A stretch of DNA of 64,000 nt from Strobilurus pachycystidiatus (lineage: Eukaryota; Basidiomycota; Agaricomycetes; Agaricales; Physalacriaceae), in the NCBI GenBank assembly GCA_019915135.1, contig JAHLMK010000023.1, positions 496,001 through 560,000 on the forward strand. The letters run 5' to 3'. Both the position numbers and the translations under genes were made by a program. The notes beneath the pieces are model-generated. The model had not been told where the DNA came from and ran no database searches. It saw only the letters and a list, made by a program, of their open reading frames with translations. Numbering within the stretch: position 1 is the first letter of the stretch; each line of letters starts with the position of its first letter. Below, in pieces: positions 55,037-64,000 of the stretch.

Positions 55037-56704
55037 TGATGTGCAAGTTCGGAATAGACCTCTGAAAAAGAAGCTATTGTCTAACCACACTATCAATCCT
55101 TATCACAACTAACACTCCTTGTAAGGGAGCTGGGATGCACAAAGGTTCGAGAGAACAAGGTGCTTTTGGGTAATGGAGAAATAGAGATGTATTCCGAATG
55201 CTGTAGTTAAACTACGAGTTGTTTTTGGGGGTGTAGGGATTCTGATCGAAATGACACAAGAAAACCTTGAAGTCGTAGGCCGAACCTCTTGACGTATGAA
55301 GACCTTAAACAGCGCGAGGCAATGTAGCTTCTACCTATCAAGTGCTCTGGTGTACAAGGACTTTGTCTTGGAATCGTCAGGCCGCTACCGCAGGTTTTAC
55401 GCCACTGGACTGCTAACGATAAGGACTCCTTCTTGCACTTAAACCAAACTTCTAGTGTCTTGCACCGGGACCAAAGGTTCCGAAAGGTGTCTCAGACGTT
55501 GACAACACTCGTTCAAACTCAACTTATTCCTCAAAGGGAAGTACTTCACGAAAGAGCGTGAGTGCAGGGCAGAACCACTTGCAAACCGGCCTTCTTGCGA
55601 ATACAAGGTTCTAACACCAAGTAGATTCGTTGGTACTCGACTTGGTACGTCGGAATAAGGTTCTTTTGAGTCTTTCAAGGAGTTTGGCAACACCTGATGT
55701 CTTTAAATCTTGGAAAGGTCTTTGGGGTCTTTGGGTACTTTGCAGAAATGAGTCGAAACTCGAGATAGATTCACTACAACGGCTGCGTCTGACTAGCGGC
55801 TACTGGAGGGGGCTCTAAACTACCGAAATATGGGTCCTTTGGGCCCTTTTATACTACTGGTGGGTTCCTACTGAGTAAGCATCTATTCTAGGATCGGATA
55901 CATCGGACTTTCGAGTCATACAAGTGCTGGATTCTTATTGGCTATCCCTGGTCGAAACAACTGCGGACAGGCCGCTTGGTCCTTTAGCCATATACGCCAC
56001 CTTGGCGGTATGGTACAATCCTTGTGCCCAGGAGATCAAGGTCCGATAAGGACTTCGATCCTTAGGTATCTTTATGTTGCAAGGTCCTACGGACACCTGC
56101 TTTCTTGTGGATAGGTTGGATGGAGATCGTTAAGAACGTCCTTTCGAGCGCAGACACTACAGGGGAGTGCTTTCTTAAAGTGGTAATACACCCTGCTTTC
56201 GGGGTGGTCCTTGATCGTGGATCATGATCGATCGGCATAGCGGAAGGCGTCGGTTCGGAGTCCTTGACAGCTCCGAAGATTGTTTCCCCAAAAGGGTTGT
56301 GACGTCCTTGAACTATTTCGGGACCTTCCAGGTCTTTGGGTTGAGGTGCGCAGGTCTTGGGTCGCTCGAACTGAACCGCCTGGAGACCTTGGACCCTCCT
56401 TGGGTGCGAATGGTTATAGCACATCGTCTGTAGTACAAGGTACACGCAAAGGTACGGGATCTTGAAAGGGATCCAACGCGCGGATAAGGATATTCGGATG
56501 AAGGTGATCGAAGGTTTCGATCGCGCCTGTCCTAAAGGACTTGTTAAGGCGCCTGGACCTTGTCCTGGAGGCTTGCCCGCGTCAAGGCAGTAACTCCTGC
56601 GTGCTCTATCCTAAGTACTTGACTGGAGGTTCCTAAGGTCTTTGGGCTGTTCAGGAATCGCAAAATTCCCCGTTTCTAGTACTGGAATAGTACCCTGCGT
56701 ATCA
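55037..56704 (-). repeat. 5' LTR of the giant element (1,668 bp)
   Basis: Repeat of 40313-41980 with no difference seen by eye. It should hold the promoter for gag-pol transcription. Confidence 0.95.
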
Positions 56705-57298
56705 ACGTCATACTCAGTGGTCCGTTTGGTATGAGACGCTCGCTCACACATTGGCTTTGGCATCAATTTGGTCTATTTGAACTACTGAGCAGATTTTTAG
56801 AGCATGGGTGAAGAGAGCGAGAGAGCGTCCACTGTCGAGCCGTGACAGCCAATTATACAAACTCTGATCTGTCTGCAAAAGTTGTCAGAGTCACAGCTCG
56901 TCACAATTGACACTTCCTGCCAGAATTGAGGTCCTTATCGGCATCATCTGGCATCGCGCATACAAGCTCACAAAAATTGGTTTTTTGATTCAGTCCGTAC
57001 ATTGGGTTGAGATTAAGCATTCCTAAAATTTTCAGCGCTGTACATGAAGAATTAAGTGAAGTGTCAATTGGGTGCTATTTGATTAACACTTCCGATTGAT
57101 TGATAGTATAATGTAGTGATCTGAGACAGGTTGTCCCAATTAGGTACTCCTATGTAATATCAAGTGCTTTGCCTTGATTGCATGATGTCCCCCACAATGT
57201 GTCAAGACTGGTGCCCGAATACTAAGGCGACCACCCAAGTCACACAAACGAGACAAGGAGAGAGGGATAGAGATAGAGATAGATATCAAGGGGGAGTG
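56705..57298. other. Spacer right of the giant element
   Basis: No gene. It contains AGTGTCAAT motifs in both orientations (near 56906, 57060 and 57092), echoing 39700-40312, and a GATA-type simple repeat (57263-57286). Confidence 0.45.
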
Positions 57299-57673
57299 TG
57301 TCAAGCTACACCAGTACTAGGAGCGACCGAGCAGTGAGTAGACGAAGAGAACAGACTGAGGAAACTAAAGGGAAGGGAGCTACTATATATATACAAAGTC
57401 CGTGGCTGTATAGTAAGGGGGAGAACAATAAGACAATAGGAAGTCCTAATGTGGCGAGACAATAGGCGGGCCGGAGTAGAGACAATAGCCGGTCCGGAGT
57501 GGGCCCAGGTGGTCATTAGACCACTGATGGACAGGTCTAGGCAATGCCAAGACGATGGATGCCAAGTGAATGTGGGCTAGGCCCAGGCCGAGGTGAATGC
57601 AGAGATGGGAGAATGTGACGATGTCGGGAGTGGAGACGTGAAGGAGGGAGCAGAATAGAGGCGATTCGTGACA
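57299..57673 (-). repeat. LTR of the truncated chromovirus
   Basis: 375 bp with TGTCAAGCTA at one end and ATTCGTGACA at the other. No matching 5' LTR lies in the window. Confidence 0.75.
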
Positions 57674-58755
57674 ATACCCCCTCTTTAGGATGCGCTTGCG
57701 CCTGGAGCGCAGTAGTCCCCGTCCAAATGTTGTGAACGGTGACACCAAGAGTGCGAAGGTGGGGAAGGGGTTTGGAGTAAGCCGTGGGATGCGTACGATG
57801 GAATTCCTTGATCAAAGGGAGTGCCTTTGTGAGGTTGGAACTGGGTTCCCAGGTGTTCTCTGATGACGGGTAGTCCAACCACTTCACCAAGTACTGAATG
57901 CCGCGCTTGTTACGAGTTGGGCGAGAGTCGAGTATGGCTTCAACATCAAACTCTTCCTTGTCGTCAATGAGATCGGGCGGATTAGATGGGAAATTAGGCC
58001 CATGGGCCTCGGTTTCCACAAAAGGAAGGAGGAGGGCGGCGTGGAAGACAGGGTGTATACGCCATGTGGGAGGAAGTTTGAGACGATAGTTGACTGGTCC
58101 AAGTACGTCAGTGACTTCAAAAGGCCCATGATGCTTGTCTGAGAGCTTAGCTTTGGGTCGCGTTGTCTTGAGATTCTTTCCGTCAAGCAACACCTTGTCA
58201 CCAACTTTGAACGTAATGCCCTTCTTGGTGACATCTCCGTTGTTCCGCTTCATGATCTCTGCGGCGGTGGTAAGGCTAGCCTTGACTTCCTCGCGGAGCC
58301 GTTCAAGGTTGGTCAGGCGTTCTTCGACGGTGGGAATGTTGGACGTGGGGTTCAAAGAGGGATATAAGCGGGGTTTGAAACCGTGAAGGAGTTCAAAGGG
58401 GGACTTGCCCGTGGCAGAGTGAATGCGACTGTTGTGAGAGAATTCCGCAAAGGGAAGGTATTTGACCCAGTCGTCTTGTCAGTAGTTACAGAAAACGCGG
58501 AGATATTGTTCAAGTTCTTGATTATAACGCTCGGTTTTGCCATCTGTTTGAGGATGGTAAGCCGTACTAAGCGCAGAGGTAATTCCTAGCTTAGCGTGAA
58601 CGGCTTGCATGACCTTGCTTGCAAACTGGGGACCACGATCGGAGATCATCTTGTCCCAGAGACCATAGCGTCGATAGACACCATCCACCAAGATATCAAC
58701 CGTACTAGAGTCCCCAACGAGTGCTGCGAAAACGGGTATACCCGAGTACAACACC
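57537..58755 (-). pseudogene. Integrase-chromodomain fragment of the truncated chromovirus
   Basis: Two pieces in one frame, split by TGA at 58479-58481. Before it: [14 protein letters not shown] and [20 protein letters not shown] (catalytic Asp and Glu). After it: QDDWVKYLPFAEF, GPFEVTDVLGPVNYRL and the chromodomain GIQYLVKWLDYPSSENTWEP. The stop replaces an Arg position, as in the other chromovirus. It lacks the N-terminal pol, so it is dead. Confidence 0.85.
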
Positions 58756-58870
58756 TCTATCCGGGTAGACCCTTACTCGGGTGCTAAAGAATACTCGGGT
58801 ATGCGACACCCGGGTACCGAGTAAGTATCGGGCCAAGAGGCTGGTCTGCCGGATACCCGTTGATACTTGC
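58735..58870. repeat. Cluster of palindromic ACTCGGGTA / TACCCGAGT motifs
   Basis: About seven copies or near-copies of the 9-mer in both orientations within 136 bases (for example GGTATACCCGAGTA, TTACTCGGGTG, ATACTCGGGTA, ACACCCGGGTACCGAGTA). The cluster coincides with the truncation point of the chromovirus. Confidence 0.6.
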
Positions 58871-58923
58871 CCCACTTTTATTAGTATTGTGAGTAGACCC
58901 AAGGCATTGTAACAAAATGAACC

Positions 58924-59005
58924 CTACGAGAATCGAACCCGCAGAGTTCCAGCCATTTTCACGTTGAGAACCAACAGACGAGGGCGTGTTACCATTAGGC
59001 CAAAC
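58924..59005 (-). other. tRNA-like sequence (possible degenerate or intron-bearing tRNA gene)
   Basis: On the minus strand there is an A-box TGGCCTAATGG (58992-59002) and a B-box GGGTTCGATTC (58930-58940) with a well-paired T-arm. The 51-base spacing is longer than in an intronless tRNA. The acceptor stem does not pair and no clean anticodon arm was drawn, so a tRNA-derived relic is more likely than a working gene. Confidence 0.35.
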
Positions 59006-59281
59006 GGCGATGAATGCCTTGCCTCCACATGCAATGGTGGTGGGCCTTCGTCGGTTCGGGCGATTTCATTCCCACGCCCCTGACTCCCTTGAACGAGCGC
59101 GCCAGCTGTGACAGTGGCACTGCGCATGTTGCTGCCTGCAATACACTTGGATTCCGCAGTAGACTACCCTTTAATTTGCAATACATATCGAAATCCAGGA
59201 GTCACGGATTATTGGACCTCAACTAGTGAAGAAATGAGCAAATTACACATAAAGTGACCTACTTTTGGTGGGTAGAATTCC

Positions 59282-59378
59282 AACGGCTGCAACAATTTTT
59301 TTCCGGTTGTCAGAACATCAGTAGGACATCAAAAGAAGATGTTTCGTTGAAGAATTGCAAAAATTCTTGCAGCCGTTC
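59282..59378. repeat. Hairpin in the 5' region of the TIR element
   Basis: AACGGCTGCAACAATTTTT (59282-59300) pairs with 59360-59378 with one mismatch around a 59-base loop, upstream of the gene. Confidence 0.6.
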
Positions 59379-59618
59379 TTTTGTTTCAGCCTCCGAAGTC
59401 AGCGTGACTGGCCGATCAGCGAGAAAGATTTGTGACCGTTCTGTGACGCGGCGCGACTCTCGTTCGATCGACCACGTCGAATGGACAGCAGCACCAATAT
59501 ACCCCGAATTCTTTTTGGATAGCCGACCCAGGACGTCTAAATCATCACCCTCTCTCTCTTTACGCGCTTTTACGCGCTCTACACTCTTTTTATCTTGTTT
59601 TAATGCAACATTCACGTC

Positions 59619-62600
59619 ATGCCAACAAAACCGAAGAAGACACGCACTCCTGCTCAACTCGCGCACTTTGCCATCATCTCTGGCCACTCGCAGCCCCTCA
59701 AGGAAAACAACTCATCGTCTGGACTGCGATCTGGAGGCTCTAGAATACCGAAGAAGGATGAGCTGGTCAAGAGAATAGCGGAATTGGAGACGCTACTGGA
59801 GGAAGCTACAGATCTAGCTGAGAGCGACGCAGAGGCTATCGCTGGACTGGAGGCAAGAGTACAGCATCTGGAGGAGCTACTGGCTGCAGCTGAGCGGAAG
59901 GTTACGAATCTGAAGCAGACGAAGACAGGGTTTTATCGCGAGCTCCGTACTCTTCGCCAGGATCGAGGACGTCTTTCTTCCAGACTCGAACGCGATGCGG
60001 AAGCTATCTCTCACTCGAAATCAACCATCATTTATCTCCGTAACGAGCTCGACTCCTCAGCACGCTCAAACACGTCTTTTACTGCCGAAATTGCTCGCTT
60101 GAACGGTCTACTCGACGAACGCGACACGATCATTACCAAAACACGCTCTCAACTTCGCCTTGCTCAGACTCTCGTTCGCTCTCTTCGCGCAAGAAACGGT
60201 CGGTGCACTCGTGCACGCGATAAGGCAAAGAAGGCAGCAAAGGAGGCAGCCGCTATAGGGACCTGGAGGCTTATCGAGAAGGGTATCTTTTCCCCAACTG
60301 CCCGCTCCTTGGCACGGAGCCTGGTCAAGTGGGGGTGCTCTCAGGCTCGGGTTGGCGAGGCTCTCGTTACAATTGGGTCGATGGCAGGGCTGAAGGTGGT
60401 TGGGAAGATGAGCCGACGAACTGTTGGTCGCGCCATCATTGAGGGGGGTATAGCGGCAAAATTACAGCTGGGTTACGAGATGTCGCGAACTAAAGGTTCG
60501 CACTCTATCTCTTCGTTCTCTTTTTGTTCTCACGTCCTTCTGTCAGCTATCGTTGCTAGTGGTGATGCTACCTCCCACAAATCTGTCAACTACGAGGGAA
60601 TGCACGTAACGATGAAAGTACCCAATTATCGGAACCCTTCTGCGCCTGATAGAATCGCAACTCGCATTTTCTCCATATCCTCAACGACATCACATCACTC
60701 GGAGGTTCAGCTAGATAACATGAAGGCCCACCTGAACGACATCCTCGAGATCCTCAACGAGAGTCCCTTTGCTCACCGCCATGGCATCGTCTTCTCAATC
60801 ACTACGTTCCTGAAGCTTTTGAAAGGGATGCACGGCGATCACGCAAAGGACGTCAAGAAGACGGTTCGCCTCGTTATCAGCTGGAAACACGACATGATCC
60901 GAATCGAACTTGGCTACGAGCATCTTCTGGAGATGGATCCGGCGCAGGCGTTCGCAATGATGGCAGAGGTCCAAAAGAAGTGCATCGAATCTGCAGGCGG
61001 GCAAGCTGAATGGGACAGCCTTTCCGTCAAGGAACGCGAGACTCTATCCAAGGCCGGACTCGACGCGCTAGCTCTCAGTCTCGGGCACGAATGTTACGAG
61101 AAGCTGTCCCCAGAGAGGAAACGCGAGATCGACCTGTTCTTCTGGGTTGGCTGCTCGATGCATAAAGAGCTCAACGCAGTTGTTGGAGGTTTTGCCCGGG
61201 TTGCAAAGTTCTGGGAGGCTTACGGGCTCACTCCGCCTGTTCTCTTGGCCAACAAGGACAATGACGCGACAATTCAGATTGCGGAGATGTCGGCTGGGGA
61301 TAGCGAGGCGGCGGAACGAGCTGTTCGGGCATCATCGCGTGGTGGTGTCAAGCTCGCTCAACTTGCTGGTGCCTACTTCAGGAACAAGAACGACAAAAAG
61401 GGCGCTCAAGACGAGCACCGCGACTGGTTTCAACAGCGAACCCATGAATCTGCTCAATTTCCGGACGTCTCCAACACCCGCTATCACTCTACCTGCCTCG
61501 CTGCCTGTCGGCTACTCAAGTATCTCTCCGAGTACCGCGAGTTCATGCTTGTCATGCGCGACAAGAAGGACAAACCGGGCTTCAACCATATGGAGGAGAA
61601 CATCTACAAGGGCCTGAACGATATGCCGACCCTTGTTGAGCTTGCAGCTGGTGCCCTATTCTATCAGACGACCAGCGGTCCTTACTCGCAAATCATCCGA
61701 GGTGCTGGATCTGAACAACGCAACATGCTAGAACAGGGACCACTTCATCGGCGACTATTGAAGCATATCGAGAAGCTGTTGGAAGACCCCATTCTTGTAT
61801 TTGGGCGGAGCGGCGAGTCAGCGGAGGAGTTGTATATGGGAGCCGTCTTCGAGGCAAAGGAAGGTGGTTCATGGTTGGATGAGGGAGCGGTAGATGCCAT
61901 CATAGCTCTTCAACGTGCTGGCCAGTTGGAGAACGTCGTCTCACTCTTTGGAACCTTCCTTGAAGGCGCACTGGAGACACTGGAGCGGTTCACGGAGGAG
62001 TTTGCCGAGGGAGGTATCATCTCGAAAGCGACGCAGGAGGAGTACGACCTCGTCTTCATGCCATGCACCAATGATGCCAATGAGGGGCTCTTGGGGATGT
62101 GGAGACGATGGGCCAGAGAGCGAGCAACAACCATTGGTCATTTCATGGCGCACTCGATGTTTCACAAGAACGGTACGCAAGATTTCATGGACACGATGAT
62201 GAAGCCGGAGGATCATAGATGGCTCATTCAATTGGCTCGGGAGGCAGACAAGAGTGGCGAGGAGCGAAAGCGTCGTATTGCTCTGGCAGAGTATATTGGG
62301 AAGAAGGCAGCCGACAGGAGAGCAAAGGACGCATCGAATTTAGCGAAGAAGGCTGCCAGGGCGACGGAACTGGCACAGGTTGACCTTGAATTTGACAGAT
62401 CAGTGATCTTTGAGATGAAGAAACCGGCCCTTGACAATCAGTTGGATGTCTGGCGCCTGGAGTTCGATGGAATCATGCTCAAGTCGCATGTCCCTAATCG
62501 ACCAGACAAGATTGCCGAGATCTATCGCATTCTTGACTTTGTGGAGGCAAACGCGACAACGATGGTGCTGGACGATGAACCTGATGACGGAGACGACTCG

Positions 62601-62636
62601 ATAAGCGCAGAAGACGATGACATGAATGTCGATTAA
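59619..62636 (+). CDS. Putative novel transposase: large coiled-coil protein of the TIR element
   Basis: Two exons (59619-60495, 60547-62636) around a 51-nt in-frame intron give 988 residues. The basic head MPTKPKKTRTPAQLAHF is followed by a coiled coil (about residues 47-205). A helical domain KGIFSPTARSLARSLVKWGC follows, then RRTVGRAIIEGGIAAKLQLG (HTH-like) and the block SGDATSHKSVNYEGMHVTMK. Further blocks are GMHGDHAKDVKKTV, FFWVGCSMHKELNAVVGG, LLANKDNDATIQIA, FMPCTNDANEGLLGMWRRWA and an acidic tail. The Asp-containing blocks could build an RNase H-like catalytic core, but this is inference. From memory, relatives are numerous hypothetical proteins in mushrooms. Position inside TIRs with a target duplication supports a transposase role. 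Confidence 0.8.
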   Translation: MPTKPKKTRTPAQLAHFAIISGHSQPLKENNSSSGLRSGGSRIPKKDELVKRIAELETLLEEATDLAESDAEAIAGLEARVQHLEELLAAAERKVTNLKQTKTGFYRELRTLRQDRGRLSSRLERDAEAISHSKSTIIYLRNELDSSARSNTSFTAEIARLNGLLDERDTIITKTRSQLRLAQTLVRSLRARNGRCTRARDKAKKAAKEAAAIGTWRLIEKGIFSPTARSLARSLVKWGCSQARVGEALVTIGSMAGLKVVGKMSRRTVGRAIIEGGIAAKLQLGYEMSRTKGSHSISSFSFCSHVLLSAIVASGDATSHKSVNYEGMHVTMKVPNYRNPSAPDRIATRIFSISSTTSHHSEVQLDNMKAHLNDILEILNESPFAHRHGIVFSITTFLKLLKGMHGDHAKDVKKTVRLVISWKHDMIRIELGYEHLLEMDPAQAFAMMAEVQKKCIESAGGQAEWDSLSVKERETLSKAGLDALALSLGHECYEKLSPERKREIDLFFWVGCSMHKELNAVVGGFARVAKFWEAYGLTPPVLLANKDNDATIQIAEMSAGDSEAAERAVRASSRGGVKLAQLAGAYFRNKNDKKGAQDEHRDWFQQRTHESAQFPDVSNTRYHSTCLAACRLLKYLSEYREFMLVMRDKKDKPGFNHMEENIYKGLNDMPTLVELAAGALFYQTTSGPYSQIIRGAGSEQRNMLEQGPLHRRLLKHIEKLLEDPILVFGRSGESAEELYMGAVFEAKEGGSWLDEGAVDAIIALQRAGQLENVVSLFGTFLEGALETLERFTEEFAEGGIISKATQEEYDLVFMPCTNDANEGLLGMWRRWARERATTIGHFMAHSMFHKNGTQDFMDTMMKPEDHRWLIQLAREADKSGEERKRRIALAEYIGKKAADRRAKDASNLAKKAARATELAQVDLEFDRSVIFEMKKPALDNQLDVWRLEFDGIMLKSHVPNRPDKIAEIYRILDFVEANATTMVLDDEPDDGDDSISAEDDDMNVD

Positions 62637-63096
62637 TGACTTTAGCTTACTTTACTTACTCAAGACTTACACTGGACTCTAGACTGACTCTGCAACGTGT
62701 TTAATCAAAGATTGAAATATATGATATTCCGAGAAACATGAAATATTTGATATTTGACCCACTTGCCATGCCCAGCAACGCTGTACAGGCAGCAGAACAC
62801 GTCGTGTGGCGCCAAAGAGGGTGGAACGCGATTGTCACAAGCAAGAGCCACGTTGTGGCTGACTAATCGGATCGGGCTCAAACCGACGATGGCCCACCAC
62901 CACATGCAATAAGTTATGACATTGTTCTTCTATCAAGCCATTAACAAAAAAAAAAATTCGAAAGTCCAAGATCACATGTAGTAATAATACAAATATAAAT
63001 CCGCCGGCGGAGCGTAGAGGCGACGAGTATGCGTATCGTAATGGTAGCGGACCAAGAGTCAAGATATAAGTAAAAAAAAGTCTGTAAAGTGTAGTG

Positions 63097-64000
63097 TCAA
63101 TCGCGGAGGCCGTGTGGTACAAGAGGTGGACGTCCAAAGATCTTATAGAAGCATCGAACGTAATGATGGGCCAGGCGGTCTTCGGCGACGAGTTGCTCTC
63201 CAAGGTCCAGCGACCTCTCCCCGAGACACTTTGTCGCTGCTTTGACCGTGGCTGCATCCATCTCGGGAACGCCACGCCACCCTCGCATCACCCGGAACAA
63301 GTCTCCGAATGCCCGTCGACGCTCCGGATGCCACTGCGAGCCGAATCCCTCGTCCTCGATGTCCTTGAAAACGCCGGGGATGAGACTGCTCTCCCAGTAA
63401 CTCATGGCACCGAGTACTCGAAGTTGTCGATCCGCGTGGGAGGAGGCATCCAAGTCGTCAAAGCTTTGGCTCTCCACATACTCTCCCGGCTCCGGTTCCC
63501 CTGCGTCGACATCGACATCCATGACGGCCTCGGCAAAGCCTTCCGGTTTGAGTGTGTAGCAGTGGCGGTCGAGGGTGAGGAGCTCAACGCGGAAATTGAT
63601 CTCGAAGAGCTCCCAAAGGATCTCTTTGCCGATCCGGGGGGGTGGAACTCGATTTTGTTCCAATTCGGTCCCGCGCCAATTAACGAGGGAGTGTCTCAGG
63701 TTGGAGATGTCCACGGTACCCTGCAAAAAGATCAGGAATGATTCCGTGAGTTAGCAATTACGCACTTGAAGACCGCCCTTCTCGATGCAGTCACACAGAT
63801 CCTTCTTCATCTCCTGATGTTGTACCCTCGACCGCCCTTCTCCCTCGCTTGGGTGGAGCTCAATGCCCAGAATTCGCCTCCACGCCATGGCATTCAAAGG
63901 TTCGAAGGCGTCCGACTGCATGCGATAGTGGAGGATGTGCCGAAGCCGGACATAGGCGGTGAACATGTACCCGCGCGTGTGGTCCTTGTCGACGCCAGCG
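63097..64000 (-). CDS. Uncharacterised helical protein (partial at window edge)
   Basis: The last exon 63097-63720 and the preceding exon 63766 to beyond 64000 join in phase 0 over a 45-nt intron. The frame is open to the window end and no start codon is reached. Readable blocks: TAYVRLRHILHYRMQSDAFE, NAMAWRRILGIELHPSEGEG, ILWELFEINFRVELLTLDRH, and LGAMSYWESSLIPGVFKDIE. It is rich in Arg, Glu and Trp, with no signal or membrane helix. I recognise no family. The repeated WELFE/NFRVELL pattern looks like an expanded mushroom-specific family, but this is uncertain. Confidence 0.6.

Larger units (their letters stand above)
40313..56704 (-). mobile_element. Giant 16.4-kb LTR retrotransposon with three spliced cargo genes
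   Basis: 16,392 bp bounded by 1,668-bp LTRs (40313-41980 and 55037-56704) with TGAT...ATCA ends and a 4-bp duplication ACGT outside (40309-40312, 56705-56708). In element sense: 5' LTR, tRNA-type PBS, gag (54573-53101), protease (53104-51932), pol in the -1 frame (ending 48066), cargo gene C (47724-45611) in the same sense, cargo genes B (44087-45223) and A (42179-43713) antisense, a polypurine tract and the 3' LTR. RT and integrase motifs place it with Ty3/Gypsy-like elements. All major frames are open, so it may be active. Confidence 0.93.
57299..58755 (-). mobile_element. 3' half of a second chromovirus (truncated)
   Basis: A 375-bp LTR (57299-57673, TGTCA...TGACA) is preceded in element sense by a polypurine tract (AAAGAGGGGGTAT) and by the last third of pol. 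Everything upstream of the integrase core is missing; the break near 58735-58755 falls in a palindromic repeat cluster. It is a different family from the element at 33305: the LTR sequences do not align apart from the ends. Confidence 0.85.
59036..62901 (+). mobile_element. TIR DNA element with a single coiled-coil gene and 9-bp target duplication
   Basis: 3,866 bp. Left end GGTGGTGGGCC (59036-59046) and right end GGCCCACCACC (62891-62901) are perfect inverted repeats. The similarity goes on for at least ten more bases after one mismatch (TCGTCGGTT in both) and weakly further in. Directly outside both ends is ACATGCAAT (59027-59035 and 62902-62910), a 9-bp direct repeat. It encloses one gene (59619-62636). 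A 9-bp duplication is typical of MULE-type elements, but the protein shows no MULE, hAT or KDZ motif I can recognise. Confidence 0.8.

Noticed and set aside
1..64000. CRISPR arrays, operons, riboswitches, prokaryotic features
   Set aside because: None seen; spliceosomal introns and eukaryotic families throughout make such features unlikely.

Overview
The window reads as nuclear DNA of a mushroom-forming basidiomycete (Agaricomycetes). Nearly every gene is interrupted by introns of about 45-65 nt with GT-AG ends and CTAAC/CTGAC-like branch points. The recognisable proteins are eukaryotic housekeeping proteins, and the repeats are Ty3/Gypsy retrotransposons, including chromodomain chromoviruses. 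All exon models below were built by eye by joining reading frames across splice sites. No search was run.

Left part (1-33304) is ordinary gene space. It holds: the last exons of a short-chain dehydrogenase-like gene cut by the window edge; a PMP3-type proteolipid; a seven-helix membrane protein; a bestrophin-like anion channel; two long divergent coiled-coil proteins (8348-11881 minus, 13199-17477 plus, the latter ending in an HPD-containing helix pair); a P-loop NTPase-like protein; a full-length relative of the edge dehydrogenase; an RRM-type protein with a probable mitochondrial presequence; and an UNC-93-like major facilitator. A compact housekeeping block follows in two divergent pairs: NFU1 and HEM3 (iron-sulfur cluster and haem synthesis), and the V-ATPase c subunit with mitochondrial ribosomal protein L6.

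Right part (33305-62901) is about 30 kb of almost pure mobile DNA. First comes a 5,971-bp chromovirus with perfect TGAGC target duplications and one stop codon in pol. Next is a 16,392-bp LTR retrotransposon (40313-56704) with two 1,668-bp LTRs that look identical. Besides gag, protease and pol it carries three intron-containing cargo genes between pol and its 3' LTR: one in the pol direction and two antisense. A truncated second chromovirus follows (57299-58755). Last is a 3,866-bp DNA element (59036-62901) with 11-bp perfect terminal inverted repeats, 9-bp target duplications and one gene for a 988-residue coiled-coil protein that matches no transposase family I can name. A partial host gene closes the window.

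The best candidates for something undescribed are the cargo-bearing giant retrotransposon and the TIR element. Expression signals visible in the retroelements are: a 10-nt self-priming match in the chromovirus; a G GGT TTT slippery heptamer between protease and pol of the giant element; and an ATGA stop-restart overlap between its gag and protease.
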